64,000 nt of DNA, taken from NCBI GenBank assembly GCA_943736015.1, contig OX031072.1, positions 14,411,501 through 14,475,500 of the forward strand. Reading direction: 5' to 3'. The DNA comes from Tridacna crocea (Eukaryota; Mollusca; Bivalvia; Cardiida; Cardiidae). How positions within the stretch are numbered: the first letter of the stretch is position 1; each line of letters begins with the position of its first letter. A program made the position numbers and the translations under genes. Below the pieces are notes generated by a model. It did not search any database. It saw only the letters and a program-made list of their open reading frames with translations, and was not told the origin of the DNA. This document shows, in pieces, positions 9,791 through 20,149 of this stretch.

Positions 9791-9892
9791 TTCATGTATA
9801 TATAATAGGCTTCTTTTTGACAAAACAATCACTAGTATATGTGCTCTAATGGATATGTCCAGTGGTAGGGAAAATTTTTTCTAATGGTTTCA

Positions 9893-9980
9893 GTGGGAAA
9901 CATTGTGGGAAAAGTGAGCTGTAACTGCTTATCACATGCAGTAAATGTTGTTCTTTATACCACAATGTTTTAAAAAAAAT
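9893..9980 (+). repeat. Diverged PAL palindrome relic
   Basis: GGGAAACATTGTGGGAAAAG at left and CCACAATGTTTTAAA at right flank a scrambled middle. Confidence 0.4.
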
Positions 9981-10137
9981 TTAACTGCAAAGTTTTTAAG
10001 TAATAATTTCAAAACTTGTCATTTTGTCAGTCTATTCAAGCTTGTGCAGACGTAGAAAATTTAGGGTGGTGTTTTTTTACTTGTAACTTACACCTTTATT
10101 GTAAGTATTTACTTGCTGGGTCCACGCAGTTATAAAT

Positions 10138-10349
10138 TTAACCCGTCGGCTACTTAGTGTGACTTGCTGACCTTTTGCGGACAGTATAGATCAAGATCAG
10201 ACTGCACAGAACGTGCAGTCTGATCTTTGATCTACACTGGCCGATAAAGAGATATCATTCCCCAAAACATAACTTTGAGACAGCAATATTTCAGCTGTGA
10301 ATATCAAATTGGAAATTTAATTTTAGTTATTTAGCAGGATGAGGATTAA
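10138..10349 (+). mobile_element. HP-B hairpin MITE
   Basis: TTAA at 10138-10141 and 10346-10349. Left end TTAACCCGTCGGCTACTTAG, right end TTTAGCAGGATGAGGATTAA. The hairpin at about 10186-10243 pairs GATCAGACTGCAC with GTGCAGTCTGATC around AGAAC. Confidence 0.75.
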
Positions 10350-10414
10350 TAACTCTGTATCATGCACTCCTTTCATTATCAATACTGTCTCAGAGAGTGA
10401 CAACATAATGAGGG

Positions 10415-10712
10415 GGAACGGACAAAAGCCTACTGGGACAAAAGCCCACTGGACAAAGCCCTCTGCTAATTTTGGCAGGGAGGACAAAAGAATGTTAGAA
10501 TATCTATTTTTATCATTTTTGTGAGACCCACATTTTCTGCTTTTCACATAATGTTTTGTACTCTTCTTAAGACAAGTCACATCATACATAAGGAATTTTT
10601 TAATTAAATACATGATCTTAACTAAAAGTGGGCTTTTGTCCTAGTGGGCTTTTGTTCCAGTGGGCTTTTGTCCTAGTGGGCTTTTGTCATAGTGGGCTTT
10701 TGTCCTACAGCC
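10415..10712. repeat. Fold-back built from a GACAAAAGCCCACT minisatellite
   Basis: The left arm has three tandem units of GGGACAAAAGCCCACT type (about 10419-10460). The right arm has five inverted units TGGGCTTTTGTCCTAG (about 10625-10707). The two arms could pair around about 165 bp of unique DNA. Confidence 0.75.
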
Positions 10713-11159
10713 GCTAATGAGATGTAGCAGCTGTTGTTAAACTGTCTTTCTATCCTTCAAAGTCATTGTGAATAGCATGTTTGAATTAAAATATTTCTGT
10801 CTGTGTTACAAAGATGGCATGAAACTATCAAACAGATACTAGTGGAATTTCAGTTTCCATTTTGAGTTATTTACATTCTAAAACTGATTGCAGTGACATT
10901 TGTTTTACACCTTGGTGAGATGGGGTGGACTAGATGTCACTGCATTTGGATTTTGAATGTCCCCAGAATGTCATTTTGGACCTAGCTATGTCGGAATGAT
11001 AGAAAAGAAAAAAATGAACAAACTTGTACCCAGCCTAGCTATTTACAGTAAGCATCTTCTTTAAGCATAATTGATTTATTTACTTTTGGTATGTTTCTAA
11101 TTATTCATAACGAAGTAATAAGCGTTAGAAACTTACGAATACGAAGCATTTATAATTTA
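10713..11159. other. Intronic DNA, nothing recognised
   Basis: No repeat family or coding stretch identified. Confidence 0.4.
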
Positions 11160-11239
11160 TCTTTTCCTTTTCCTATAATGTTTTAAAAAGGTGTCTTCCT
11201 CAGGGACGCTCAAACATGGAATTGTTTGCTAAAGGGCTT
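11160..11239 (-). repeat. PAL-A right-end fragment
   Basis: TTCCTTTTCCTATAATGTTTT then CCTCAGGGACGCTCAAA and TTTGCTAAAGGGCTTA. It begins inside the palindrome arm. Confidence 0.5.
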
Positions 11240-11261
11240 ACAATGACTGTAATGAGGGGAA

Positions 11262-11335
11262 TGTTTGAAAACATTGTAGGAAAAGGAGAAAATTGTGGTA
11301 TCCAATATTTTCTCCTTTGCCAACAATGTTTTCTT
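11262..11335. repeat. PAL palindrome without outer ends
   Basis: TTTGAAAACATTGTAGG to CCAACAATGTTTTC around a changed core ATTGTGGTATCCAATATT. Confidence 0.5.
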
Positions 11336-11369
11336 GGATGTATTCCTTTTGCCACTCCGAACATGTTTT

Positions 11370-11790
11370 AGGTCAATGGAGTATTTCAGAACACTGTGCC
11401 TTGTTCCTCAGAACATGTTCTGACTGTTCTAATCCAATCGAGGTGTAGCGCACCTGCTGAACGGTTGCTAGGTGATACAAGATGGCTGAAAGATGGACAA
11501 TGCTTCATGGCAAAAACTGCAATTGATCTTTTTTACAATATATATGCCATAATTAGGGGCATAGTAGACTGGTCTCTACTCTCTTTCTGCAGCTAATCAT
11601 ATCCTCAAATAACGCAGCTAAGACAGTAGCTCTTGCAACAGCCATCATGTCAATGTACTTTCATTTCGATATGGTTTAGAATAAAGTTCCGAATGTGCTT
11701 CATTCAGAACATACTTCCAGAACAGTGTGTTGTGTTCTGAAATATTGCTTTCCCACGTTCTAGAACAGCACTTCAGAACATAGAACATTG
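11370..11790. repeat. Possible fold-back with AGAACA-type inverted words
   Basis: GTATTTCAGAACACTGTGCC (11374) reappears inverted as GTGTTCTGAAATATT (11734), and CAGAACATGTTCTGA is a local palindrome near 11410. Pairing is patchy and the element borders are unclear. Confidence 0.35.
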
Positions 11791-11829
11791 TGCCTTGAAA
11801 GGAAAACGCCCCTTCTCTTCAACAGAAAA

Positions 11830-11905
11830 ATCACATAGTTTGATCCATATGTAATAATTGTCCACATTTGGACCAGTCTAAAATTTTTAGTTAGGTAAAT
11901 GGTCA
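11830..11905 (+). repeat. PAL-A right-end fragment
   Basis: ATTTGGACCAGTCTAAAATTT, then GGTAAATGGTCAAG in place of the terminal TTAA. The same altered ending recurs at 12198. Confidence 0.45.
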
Positions 11906-12061
11906 AGGAACAACTGACCATTTTTAAAGCACTTCCTTCTGAAGGGTTACACTTAAGTGTATATCCTTGTGGAAAGGAAGTTGCTTTTGACTAGATCAAA
12001 CTTATTCCATCTCTTGACATTATGACTTTCTCTTGTTTATCTGTGACAGTGTTTAGAGTTT

Positions 12062-12198
12062 AGCATTTTCTCCTTTTCCCACACTGTTTTCTTACCTTCA
12101 GCAGAACAATCATATAATTTGAGTCATTGTGTAATTTGCCATCTGAAAATGGTTTGTATTTGGACCAGTCTTAAATTTTGTTGTGAGGTAACTGGTCA
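12062..12198 (+). repeat. PAL-A right half starting at the palindrome apex
   Basis: Begins AGCATTTTCTCCTTTTCCCA and ends GAGGTAACTGGTCAAG. The left half is missing. Confidence 0.55.
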
Positions 12199-12213
12199 AG
12201 TCGCAACTGACCA

Positions 12214-12438
12214 TTGAATGCTTTACCACACAGTTTCTGGTTTGTATGACCCTGAGATAGAAGCCTTTTGAAAACATTATGGGAAAAGGAGAAAATGCTG
12301 GTAACCAGCATTTTCTTCTTTTCCCACTATGTTTTCTACCTAGCTGGAAACAAATTTCAAATTTTGAGTTGCTTTTGTCGTCTGCAAGTGCTTAAAACAA
12401 TTTGGACCTCGAAATATTTTTGTTTGGTAAAGAGTTAA
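12214..12438 (+). mobile_element. PAL-A MITE
   Basis: Left end TTGAATGCTTTACCACACAG; TTAA at 12435-12438. The core GCTGGTAACCAGC is intact, with TTCTTC in place of TTCTCC in the right arm. Confidence 0.75.
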
Positions 12439-12464
12439 AAGAATTTCCTTCTGGAGGATTATAC

Positions 12465-12693
12465 TTAACTCTTTACCACACGAGAAAATTTTAAACTGGT
12501 CCAAATTGGAAGCATTTGCAGACGACAAAATAAAGGTGACTGAAAAGTTGAAATTTGTTCTGGGAAGGGTAGAAAACACTGTGGGAAAAGGAGAAAATGC
12601 TGGTCCCCAGCATTTTCTCCTTTTCCCTCAGTGTTTTCAAAATGCTTCTTTCTCAGGGGCGTAAAAAGTAGGGATTGTGTGGTAATGGGTTAA
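12465..12693 (-). mobile_element. PAL-A MITE, CACTGTGGG arm type
   Basis: TTAA at 12465-12468 and 12690-12693. Outer arms AAAACACTGTGGG / CCCTCAGTGTTTT. The core is GCTGGTCCCCAGC, where the two apex bases differ from other copies. Confidence 0.85.
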
Positions 12694-12714
12694 CTCTTGT
12701 CTTGCTGTATGAGT

Positions 12715-12943
12715 TTAACCTGTTACCATACAGTGAAATTTTAGACCTATCCAAATTGAAAGCATTTGCAGATGCCAATTTCAAAGTGGCTTAAATGGTG
12801 CAATTTCCCTTTGGTATGGAAGAAAAGTTTGTGGGAAAAGGAGAATATGCTGGTTACCAGCATTTTCTCCCTTTCCCACAATGTTTTTAAAAGGCTTCTG
12901 CCTCAGGGTCACTAAAAGTCGCCATTGAGTGGTAAACAGTTAA
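12715..12943 (-). mobile_element. PAL-A MITE
   Basis: TTAA at 12715-12718 and 12940-12943. The core GCTGGTTACCAGC is perfect. The left outer arm is altered (AAAGTTTGTGGG). Confidence 0.8.
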
Positions 12944-13244
12944 TTAAACTTTTAAACTGATTGTAAAAACCCCAGTAATGTTTGGCCTAACAAAAAATAT
13001 CTGTGTCTCGGGTTTCTGTCTCAGAGATGTTGTAGGTGGGGCTTTTTTTCCCAGAACTTTTTACAGGGACCATTTTACGAAATCACACCAGACAGATTTT
13101 CTTTTTAATCGTAGCATGAAAAGTTTAGGGTCGACAGTATTTTCTAAGTAAGGTCGGAAATCCCTAAACACATATTTTTTATAGGCACATTTAAACTTTT
13201 TTTTCATGGAGAGAAATACCTCCATGTTGAATGGAGTAGATATA

Positions 13245-13300
13245 AGATCTGACAACATGTTCTGTGCAGGCTGATCTTGATGTACATTGTCTGCAATGGG
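13245..13300. repeat. HP-B hairpin fragment
   Basis: GATCTGACAACATGTTCTGTGCAGGCTGATCTTGATG retains both hairpin arms in weakened form. A GGGTTAAGG end follows. Confidence 0.45.
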
Positions 13301-13329
13301 TTAAGGAGTCATACTTAGCAGCTTAACTT

Positions 13330-13427
13330 GATTACTGCACGATCCTGACTTTTAACGACCTCTAGAAGGAAGCTTCTTAAACTCATTTCCAAAATTTTAT
13401 GACAAAATTTTAGGTTTGTCCAAATCA
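13330..13427 (+). repeat. Chimeric PAL-A fragment without palindrome
   Basis: A + left half (GATCCTGACTTTTAACGACC, GAAGGAAGC) is joined to a - left-end block (GACAAAATTTTAGGTTTGTCC). The palindrome is missing at the junction. Confidence 0.4.
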
Positions 13428-14305
13428 CAAGAAAGGGACAGTGTAGGTAAAGATCAGATTGCACACTGTTTTTCCAGGGTTAAAAAATCAGCTGTTCTTA
13501 CATAGTAAAAAAGTAACCATTTTGTTCACAAAGCATTTAAATCTTTAAAAATCAAATTGCATCACTTTTGTCCCTTTGTTCCAATGTTTTGACAGCCCCT
13601 ACAATCAAGGCTATCCTGAATGGAGAGTATATGCTTGCAACTAGGCTTTTCCTTTCTTCTTACACATTTCCTAATCTTTTCATTACTTGAACAAAGATTT
13701 GTCATGTCCTTTGAAAAATCTATGCTTTTAGTACTGGAAAACCGAAAATTGTGGTTTGGTAAAGAGTTAATAAAACATTGAATATTCTGCGGCAAGTAAG
13801 AATATGACATAATAAATATTGCAACTGATCTAAATACCTTACCATTAGCTTGAGAGAGTGAATGTTCTAAATGCCTTACCATCGGCATGAGAGATTGCAT
13901 GTTCTATGCAGCCAGATCTGAATCTGTACTTTCTGCAATTATAATTGAAGTTGAGATTAGCCTAGGATTTGTCAAGAAGAATGTCTGTGGAAAATGCCTA
14001 AAAACACCATTTTGTTTTCGATAGAATTCTTTCAGTTGCTTTGAACCGTTTTTATCTGTTATTGCAAATATATGGAAATCTGATGCAATTATTCGCAATA
14101 TATGGCAAAATTAATCAGTGTTCTATTTACTATGGAATGGTAAAATGTCAACAAGAAGCCTGGAAGAATGTACAAACGGAAACATTTTGTGTTACAGTGT
14201 GTTTTGTCTCAACTCTTTCAAAGTCAAAAGTTGGTTTTCATGTTGGTTACTTATGCTTTTTTGTCATATCATGGCTGCAGCATTACAGAAACTCTTCACC
14301 ACATC
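13428..14305. other. Intronic DNA with one PAL end relic
   Basis: AAATTGTGGTTTGGTAAAGAGTTAA near 13747-13771 is a PAL right end. Otherwise nothing is recognised. Several overlapping short frames after 14041 have no domain and end within the next PAL copy. Confidence 0.4.
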
Positions 14306-14490
14306 TTAACCCATTACCACACAATGACGACTTTTGACACCCCTGAGGAAGAAGCCTTTTGAAAACATTGTGGGAAAAGGAGAAAATGCTGGCAAAGTTT
14401 TCTACCCAATCAAAGCAAAATTGCAATTGTCGTCTGCAAATGCTTTCAATTTGGATAGGTCTAAAATTTTGCTGTGTGGTAATGGGTTAA
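14306..14490 (+). mobile_element. PAL-A MITE with deleted right arm
   Basis: TTAA at 14306-14309 and 14487-14490. The left arm reaches AAAATGCTGGCAAAG and then jumps to TTTTCTACCC, removing almost the whole right arm. Confidence 0.8.
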
Positions 14491-14715
14491 CTCATTACCA
14501 AACAACAGTATTTTAGACTTGTCCAAATTGAAAGCATCTGCAGATGACAAAATAAAAGTGACTGAAAATTTGAAATTTGTTTCAGGAAGGGTAAAATACA
14601 TTGTGGGAAAAGGAGAAAATGCTGGTTATAAGCATTTTCTCCTTTGCCCACAATGTTTTTGATAGTTTTTTTTCTCAGGGTCGCCAAAATTAGGGGTTGT
14701 GTGGTAATGGGTTAA
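14487..14715 (-). mobile_element. PAL-A MITE sharing TTAA with its neighbour
   Basis: Shares TTAA 14487-14490 with the previous copy in opposite orientation; other end TTAA 14712-14715. Core GCTGGTTATAAGC has two apex mismatches. Confidence 0.85.
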
Positions 14716-14717
14716 AC

Positions 14718-14790
14718 TTCACTCTTTACCATACAATCCCTACTTTTAATGACATTGAGAAAGCATTTTCTCCTTTTCCCACAATGATAA
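14718..14790 (+). repeat. PAL-A fragment with deleted left arm
   Basis: CACTCTTTACCATACAATCC and TGACATTGAGAAAG run straight into CATTTTCTCCTTTTCCCACA. The left arm and apex are missing. Confidence 0.55.
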
Positions 14791-14855
14791 TTTACACATC
14801 ATGTTTGACAGGACTGTGAGTGGTCAGTGTAAAATTGAAAAAAAGGCAGCACCTT

Positions 14856-15001
14856 CAGTGCATTGATTGGTTCTTTGGTTGATTGAGTGGTTGTTTGGTT
14901 GGTTGATTAATCTGGGAAATTGATCGATTGCCAATCTGTTGATCAGTTGAGTTATTGATCGATTGAATGACTAATTAATTGAATGATCGATTGATTGATT
15001 T
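14856..15001. repeat. Degenerate (TTGA)n tract
   Basis: Words of TTGATTGA, TTGGTTGG and GATCGATTGA type throughout. Confidence 0.6.
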
Positions 15002-15561
15002 GTTTACATTTCACTTCTTTCAACATTGTCCCAGTAAAGTCCCAGGTACTACTTACTCATTGTGTTTTGTTGCCTTCATCATAAATAGGCTGTGGCCTTC
15101 CCTAAAGATACTCTTGCAAGAAAAAACCATGTTGCCTGTATCTCCTGTAAAATGTGATATTGACCTAAAATTCTCCATTGTCTGCACATGTCATATTCTT
15201 CGAAGATTCGACCTGTCTTACCTTACGCATCAACCATTCCCCGATACTTGGGAAAAGTAGGACTTATGCCAATGCTAAACTCAAGCCTGTAGGGACTGTT
15301 TTAATAAATGGCCGGTGCATAGGTTACCTGCTAGCTGATCATAACTGAATAAATGGCACCAGGTAGCGTTTTACTACATAAAAGTTCAGTTTATTTTGAA
15401 ATTCAAATTAACGGTTATCATTTCAAAAAATTAGTCCGCTTAAGTACCCAGAATGCCCATATTAGATAGATGCGTATTTGTATATGCCATCTTGCGGGAG
15501 ATGATGAAAATTTTCTGCAAAAGAATCTTAGTAAATGTTGGCCATAATGGGTTAGACTGGA
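15002..15561. other. Intronic DNA, nothing recognised
   Basis: A 93-codon open frame to 15260 begins in the (TTGA)n tract and shows no domain, so I do not call it. ATCGATCC-type repeats are absent. Confidence 0.35.
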
Positions 15562-15783
15562 CTGACTCTTTACCAAACAATCGCATTATGAACACAGCCA
15601 CATTGGAAGCATTTGCAGAGTACAAATTAGATGTAAATCATGTGATGACTTGATAGGGTAGAAAACACTGTGGGAAAAGGAGAAAATGCTGGTTATCAGC
15701 ATTTTCTCCTTTTCCCACGGTGTTTTCAAATGCCTTTCTCCTGGGGGTCGTTAAAATTCGGAAATGTGTGGTAAAGAGTTAGC
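15562..15783 (-). mobile_element. PAL-A MITE, CACTGTGGG arm type
   Basis: Left end GACTCTTTACCAAACAATCG, right end GTGGTAAAGAGTTAG. Palindrome AAAACACTGTGGG / CCCACGGTGTTTT, core GCTGGTTATCAGC. Confidence 0.8.
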
Positions 15784-16006
15784 CCATTACCACACAATCC
15801 CTACTTTTGACGCCCCTGAGAAAGAAGCCTTTTGAAAACAATACGGGAAAAGGAGAAAATGCTGGTAACCAGCATTTTCTCCTTTTTTCCACTGTTTTCT
15901 ACCCTTCGCAGAACAAATTTCTATTTTTTAGTCACCTTTATTTTGTCGTCTACAAATGCTTTCAATTTTAACCAGTCTAAAATTTTCTTGTGTGGTAAAG
16001 AGTTAA
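15779..16006 (+). mobile_element. PAL-A MITE sharing its border with the previous copy
   Basis: Starts at the shared TTAG (TTAA mutated) and ends at TTAA 16003-16006. Perfect core GCTGGTAACCAGC. Confidence 0.85.
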
Positions 16007-16085
16007 AGAATTTCCTATGATCAACTCCGACAAAAAATTATCAAGACTCATCTAGATTGATAGGATTAATTGTTTAGGACATATA

Positions 16086-16299
16086 AAATCTTTTCCAAAG
16101 GACAAAATTTATACTTGTCCAATTTGTCATTTGCAGACGACAAAATAAACATGACTCAATAATTGAAAGTTGACTTCAGTAGAGTAGAAAACATTGCGGG
16201 AAAGGAAGGTTAGCAGCATTTTTCCCTTTTCCCGCAATGTTTTCAGGAGGCTGCTTCCTCTGGATCATTACAACCAGGGATTGTTTGGTAAAGGATTAA
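16086..16299 (-). mobile_element. PAL-A MITE with shortened palindrome
   Basis: Left end TCTTTTCCAAAGGACAAAAT; TTAA at 16296-16299. The left arm reads GGGAAAGGAAGGTTAGCAGC; it lost the AAAATGCTG stretch. Confidence 0.65.
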
Positions 16300-16304
16300 G
16301 AATG

Positions 16305-16512
16305 GGGTAAGCCTTTCCAAAATATTCAAAATTGAAAAAGCAGAGGTGACAATTACGACACTGATAATGTCAAGCCAAAACCATGTTATACGGAAGAAAA
16401 CATAACGGGTAAAGTGAAAAAGTTGAGTACTAGCATTTTCTCCTTTTCCCAAAATGTTTATAAAATCCATGTTAGGGTCGTCATAACTTTGGGAAGGTTT
16501 GATAAAGGGTTG
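16305..16512 (-). mobile_element. Strongly diverged PAL-A MITE
   Basis: CCTTTCCAAAATATTCAAAA at left, ACTAGCATTTTCTCCTTTTCC in the middle and TTTGATAAAGGGTTGCA at right. Confidence 0.5.
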
Positions 16513-16536
16513 CATGACAGGATGTGCATGTGAAAT

Positions 16537-16620
16537 GAAAGAAAACACTGTGAGTAAAGGAGAAAGTATTGATAAGCGTTATTTTCTCCTCTTGCTAAGA
16601 TATTTTCCAAAAGCTTTTCC
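16537..16620. repeat. PAL palindrome fragment
   Basis: AAAACACTGTGAGTAAAGGAG pairs loosely with TTTTCTCCTCTTGC around TATTGATAAGCGTTA. Confidence 0.45.
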
Positions 16621-16711
16621 CATCCAACATGTCATTGTTTTGTCAAGGAAGAAAGATATTTTCCTGTTTCCCACCAAAATATCCAACTCATTGACAGGAC
16701 ATATGAGTGTT

Positions 16712-16923
16712 AACCCTGTACCACACAATGCCGAGGTCTAACGACTCTGAGACTTTTAATAACACTGTAGGAAAAAAAGGAAAATGCTGGTAACCAACAT
16801 TTTCTTCTACCCACAATATTTTCTACCAATTGTCAACAGAAATCAACATCTGAGCTATATTTGATTGTCATCTGCATTTGCTTTTAATTGAGTTCAAAAC
16901 TTAATTGTGTGGTAAAGAGTTAA
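16712..16923 (+). mobile_element. PAL-A MITE
   Basis: TTAA at 16712-16715 and 16920-16923. Left end TTAACCCTGTACCACACAAT. Core GCTGGTAACCAAC. Confidence 0.8.
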
Positions 16924-17150
16924 CTCTTCACCACACGACAAAATTTTAGACTGGTCCAAATTCAAAGCATTTGCAGACAACAAAATAAATGTAACTCAAA
17001 CATTGAAATTTGTTTCCAACAGGGTAGAAAACATTGTGGGAAAAGGAGAAAATGCTGGTTACCAGCATTTTCTCCTTTTCCTACAATGCTTTCAAAAGGT
17101 TTCTTTTCCAGGGTCGTTAAAAATCGGGATTGTGTGGTAAAGAAATAATT
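16920..17150 (-). mobile_element. PAL-A MITE sharing TTAA with its neighbour
   Basis: TTAA 16920-16923 is shared with the previous copy in opposite orientation. The right end decayed to GGTAAAGAAATAA. The palindrome has only outer-arm changes (CCTACAATGC). Confidence 0.85.
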
Positions 17151-17186
17151 GACGTGCTAACTGGATGTAAGTCATTGTTCTATAAT

Positions 17187-17403
17187 TATCCTTTACAACC
17201 TTTAGGTATCTGAAGACCTTGTTAGGAACGGAGAACATTCTGAAAACCAGCGTTTTTTTCTCCTCCCACAATGCTTAATTTTCATTTTCTTTCAGAAATA
17301 AAACCTTTTTATTTTTTAGCCAAATTTGATTTTTTAATTATGCCAAATTTGATTTTTCAATCGTTTTCTTGGGTCTAAAATTGCATTGTTTGTAAAGATT
17401 TAA
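17187..17403 (+). mobile_element. Diverged PAL-A MITE
   Basis: Left half ACCTTTAGGTATCTGAAGAC; core TGAAAACCAGCG; right end TTGTTTGTAAAGATTTAA. A short internal duplication of GCCAAATTTGATTTTT is visible at 17319-17360. Confidence 0.55.
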
Positions 17404-17614
17404 CTCTTTACCAAACAGCACAATTTTAGATTTTTTTGAACGCATTTGCAGACAACAAAAATGTTATCATTTGTCTGTAAAATGGCAGAAATACTGTAGG
17501 GGGGAAAAAAAAAATAAAAAAGGTTGTTACAAATTTTTTCTCCTTTTGCTACAATCTTTTCATAGATTTCTTTATAAGGTTGGTTAAAACTTGGGACTGT
17601 GTGGTAAAGGGACA
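17400..17614 (-). mobile_element. PAL-A MITE sharing TTAA with its neighbour
   Basis: TTAA at 17400-17403; right end GTGTGGTAAAGGGACAA. The left arm is replaced by an A/G tract (GGGGGGAAAAAAAAAATAAA). Confidence 0.65.
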
Positions 17615-18039
17615 AAGGGGACAATTCATCCTTTTTTGTGGATGATTTTTGATGCATCTGAACATAAGGCCATTATAGAAAAGAAATCGGTTTCAGTTTT
17701 TATCAAGTTTTACATCAGCTAGATTTATACGCATTTTGCTTGTGTATCTTTTTTCCATGAAGACCATTTTTTTTCTGTCACAGATGTAATATGATTATTA
17801 ATAATCTTTAGTACAAAGACAGGTCAAAAATGCCTATGATCAAAGTTAGCGGATAACCCTCTTCAAACAAACTTTTTCACCTTTGATAAAATAGTGAGGA
17901 ATACAAAGAAAATGTATGAAATAAGTTAGTGTCTCCTTTTGCCACAATGTTTTCAGACGACTTTAACCTTTACAGCACTGCAAAAAGAAACCAATATATT
18001 TTCAGTATAAAAATACGACCCATACAGTCATATTGTCAA
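17615..18039. other. Intronic DNA with a tiny PAL fragment
   Basis: Only CTCCTTTTGCCACAATGTTT at 17934-17953 is recognisable. Confidence 0.4.
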
Positions 18040-18115
18040 AGTTGCTCAAGTCTAAAAAGTCTCAGCAAAGCAGACTGGACAGCATAAATCAAAGATCAGG
18101 CTGCACAAGCAATAA
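18040..18115 (+). repeat. HP-B left-arm fragment
   Basis: AGCATAAATCAAAGATCAGG then CTGCACAAG. The right arm is missing. Confidence 0.4.
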
Positions 18116-18182
18116 CAGTTTTGAACATTTGCCCACATTGTGCAAACAGTTATTTTATAGTTGTCTACTGCACATTTTTTAT

Positions 18183-18280
18183 GCGGAAAACACAAATGGG
18201 AAAGCAGAAAATGCTTGCAACCAGCAGTTTCTTCTTTTTCCATAATGCTTTTTACCCTCTTTATCACAAATTGCATCATC
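18183..18280 (+). repeat. PAL-A fragment
   Basis: AAATGGGAAAGCAGAAAATGC, core CTTGCAACCAGCAG, then CCATAATGC and TACCCTCTTTATCACAAATTG. Confidence 0.5.
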
Positions 18281-18330
18281 AATATTGCGGAGTGTGTGGT
18301 TTGTAAATGCTATCATTATATCACATCTTT

Positions 18331-18908
18331 GCAAGCCAAGACCGACGATTCACTACGTTACTCAACCCTTGGCGGATCGAGCTTGATTTTTATGTTCACC
18401 CGATACGCTTTTTCATTGGATGCAGCCAACTCTAGCTGCAACAGATGAAATTGCTCGTAGCATTTCATCTTTGATAAAAATAGAACAAGGTCACCACCTT
18501 TCGATTAGAAGGTAAACATGGAAACCCACGTGGATGTCTGCTTATCGCTTCATGTGTATTCGTAAGCGGTTTGTAAAACGATATTTCATTTGCATTTAGA
18601 AATATGATGTAAAGGGGGTAATAAGCAGCATCCAATAGAGGGCGCATCGCAGGAATCTCGAAATCGGGCTCAATCAGCCAAGGTAAGATCCATGGAAACC
18701 CACATCCAAGTGAGTTTCCATGTTAACCTTCTATTCGCAAGGTAGCCACCTTGTTCTATTTTTATCAAAGATGAAATGCTACGAGCGATTTCATTCGTTG
18801 CAGTTAGAGCTGGCTGCATCCAATGAAAAAGTGTATGGGGGAATGTAAAAATCAAGCTCGATCCACCAAGGGTAGAGTAGCGTAGTGAATCATCAGCCTT
18901 GGCTTGTG
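18331..18908. mobile_element. Fold-back element with ~205-bp inverted arms
   Basis: The left arm starts GCAAGCCAAGACCGACGATT and the right arm ends AATCATCAGCCTTGGCTTGT. Inner matches include ATCGAGCTTGATTTTTA against TAAAAATCAAGCTCGAT and ATTTCATCTTTGATAAAAAT with its inverse. A unique middle of about 160 bp lies between. No transposase frame. Flanking duplications are not clear. Confidence 0.8.
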
Positions 18909-18930
18909 AAAATGGTTTTAAGTATGAGTA

Positions 18931-19052
18931 TGTGGAAAAAAAGGTGGGAAATGGAGAAAATACTGCTTACCAGCATTTTCTTCTTTTTCCTACTGTGTTT
19001 TCAGAAGCCTTCTTGCAAGGGTCGTTAAAACTTTTGAATCTGTAATAGAGGG
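18931..19052 (-). repeat. PAL-A fragment
   Basis: Core ACTGCTTACCAGCAT, outer arm CCTACTGTGTTTTCAGAAG, then GCAAGGGTCGTTAAAAC. The outer left half is missing. Confidence 0.5.
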
Positions 19053-19071
19053 GTGATGAAGGGTAATCCCC

Positions 19072-19300
19072 TTAACTTTTTCCCAAACAATCCCTGGTTT
19101 TTACGTGTCCACAGTACAAGTCTTTAGAAAACACTGTGGGAAAAAGGAGAAATTGCTTGTAACGAGCAAATTTTCCTTTTCCCACAGCGTTTTCTAGTCT
19201 ATCGGCAAACTTTCTGTCATTCTCATCAAATTCAGAATTGTCATCTGCAAACACTTTGAGTTTGGGACAGTCTAAAATTTGTCATTTGGGAAAGGGTTAA
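19072..19300 (+). mobile_element. PAL-C MITE
   Basis: Left end TTAACTTTTTCCCAAACAAT, right end TCATTTGGGAAAGGGTTAA. Both ends are of the CCC/GGG subtype. Core TTGCTTGTAACGAGCAAA; arms AAAACACTGTGGG / CCCACAGCGTTTT. Confidence 0.85.
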
Positions 19301-19486
19301 GTGCCATGAAATTGTGACAAGTGTAGACCAAGATCAGACTGCACAAAATATGCAGTCAGATAAACATTTACTCTGTGGGTTTTGCTAGGATGTTCTGTAC
19401 AAGAGGAACTTTGAACTTACAATCATTTGGGTCGGTCTATTAGACTGAAAATGTCCGATGGGCTTATTGGGCAGTCGAAGGGTTAA
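19297..19486 (+). repeat. HP-B-like element between two PAL copies
   Basis: TAGACCAAGATCAGACTGCAC pairs partly with TGCAGTCAGATAAAC. It ends AGTCGAAGGGTTAA at the next PAL border. Confidence 0.5.
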
Positions 19487-19682
19487 CTCTTTACCAAACA
19501 ATAAAATTTAGGATTCAACAGAATTCAAAGCATTTGCACATTACAAATAAGATGTTGATCAAATGAAGATTTCTGTGTATGATAGATTAGAAAACATTGT
19601 TGAAAAAGGAGAAAATGCTGGTTAATAACATTGTCTCCTTTTTCCTCAATGTTTTCATAAACCTTTTTCTTGAGATGGGGCT
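19483..19682 (-). mobile_element. PAL-A MITE, right end truncated
   Basis: TTAA at 19483-19486. Core GCTGGTTAATAACA with a mismatched right side. It ends CTTGAGATGGGGCTC without a terminal inverted end. Confidence 0.65.
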
Positions 19683-19685
19683 CAT

Positions 19686-19914
19686 TTAACTCTTTACCAC
19701 ATAAGAAAATTTCAGACTGGTCCGAATTGAAAGCATTTGCAGACAACAAAATAAATGTGACTGACAAATTGAAATTTGGTTTGGAAAAGGTAGAAAACAT
19801 TGTGGGAAAAGGAGGAAATGCTGGTTACCAGCATTTTCTCCTATTCCCACACTGTTTTCAAAAGGCTCCTTTATCAGGGTCTTTAAGAGTCGGGATCGTG
19901 TGGTAAAGAGTTAA
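19686..19914 (-). mobile_element. PAL-A MITE
   Basis: TTAA at 19686-19689 and 19911-19914. Perfect core GCTGGTTACCAGC; arms differ by single bases (GGAGGAAA, CCTATTCCC). Confidence 0.85.
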
Positions 19915-20149
19915 AACAATGGGTGGAAGTAAGTCAACGGTTACTTAGTATTTGCTGATAACTGAACTGTATACATATATAAGAATAAACGAGGAAGGCT
20001 TGCTAGTAAAATTATTATATGATAAGTTGATCAGCAGATACTTGTACTTCTTATTTTTCATTGGACGCCCATTCATTCCGAATTTCTGTCGTTGGAAATG
20101 TGTTCAAGTGTTTATTTCTTGTATTTACTACAAATATGTGTACATAAAC

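Noticed and set aside
14979..15260. 93-codon frame
   Set aside because: Begins in the (TTGA)n tract; no recognisable domain.
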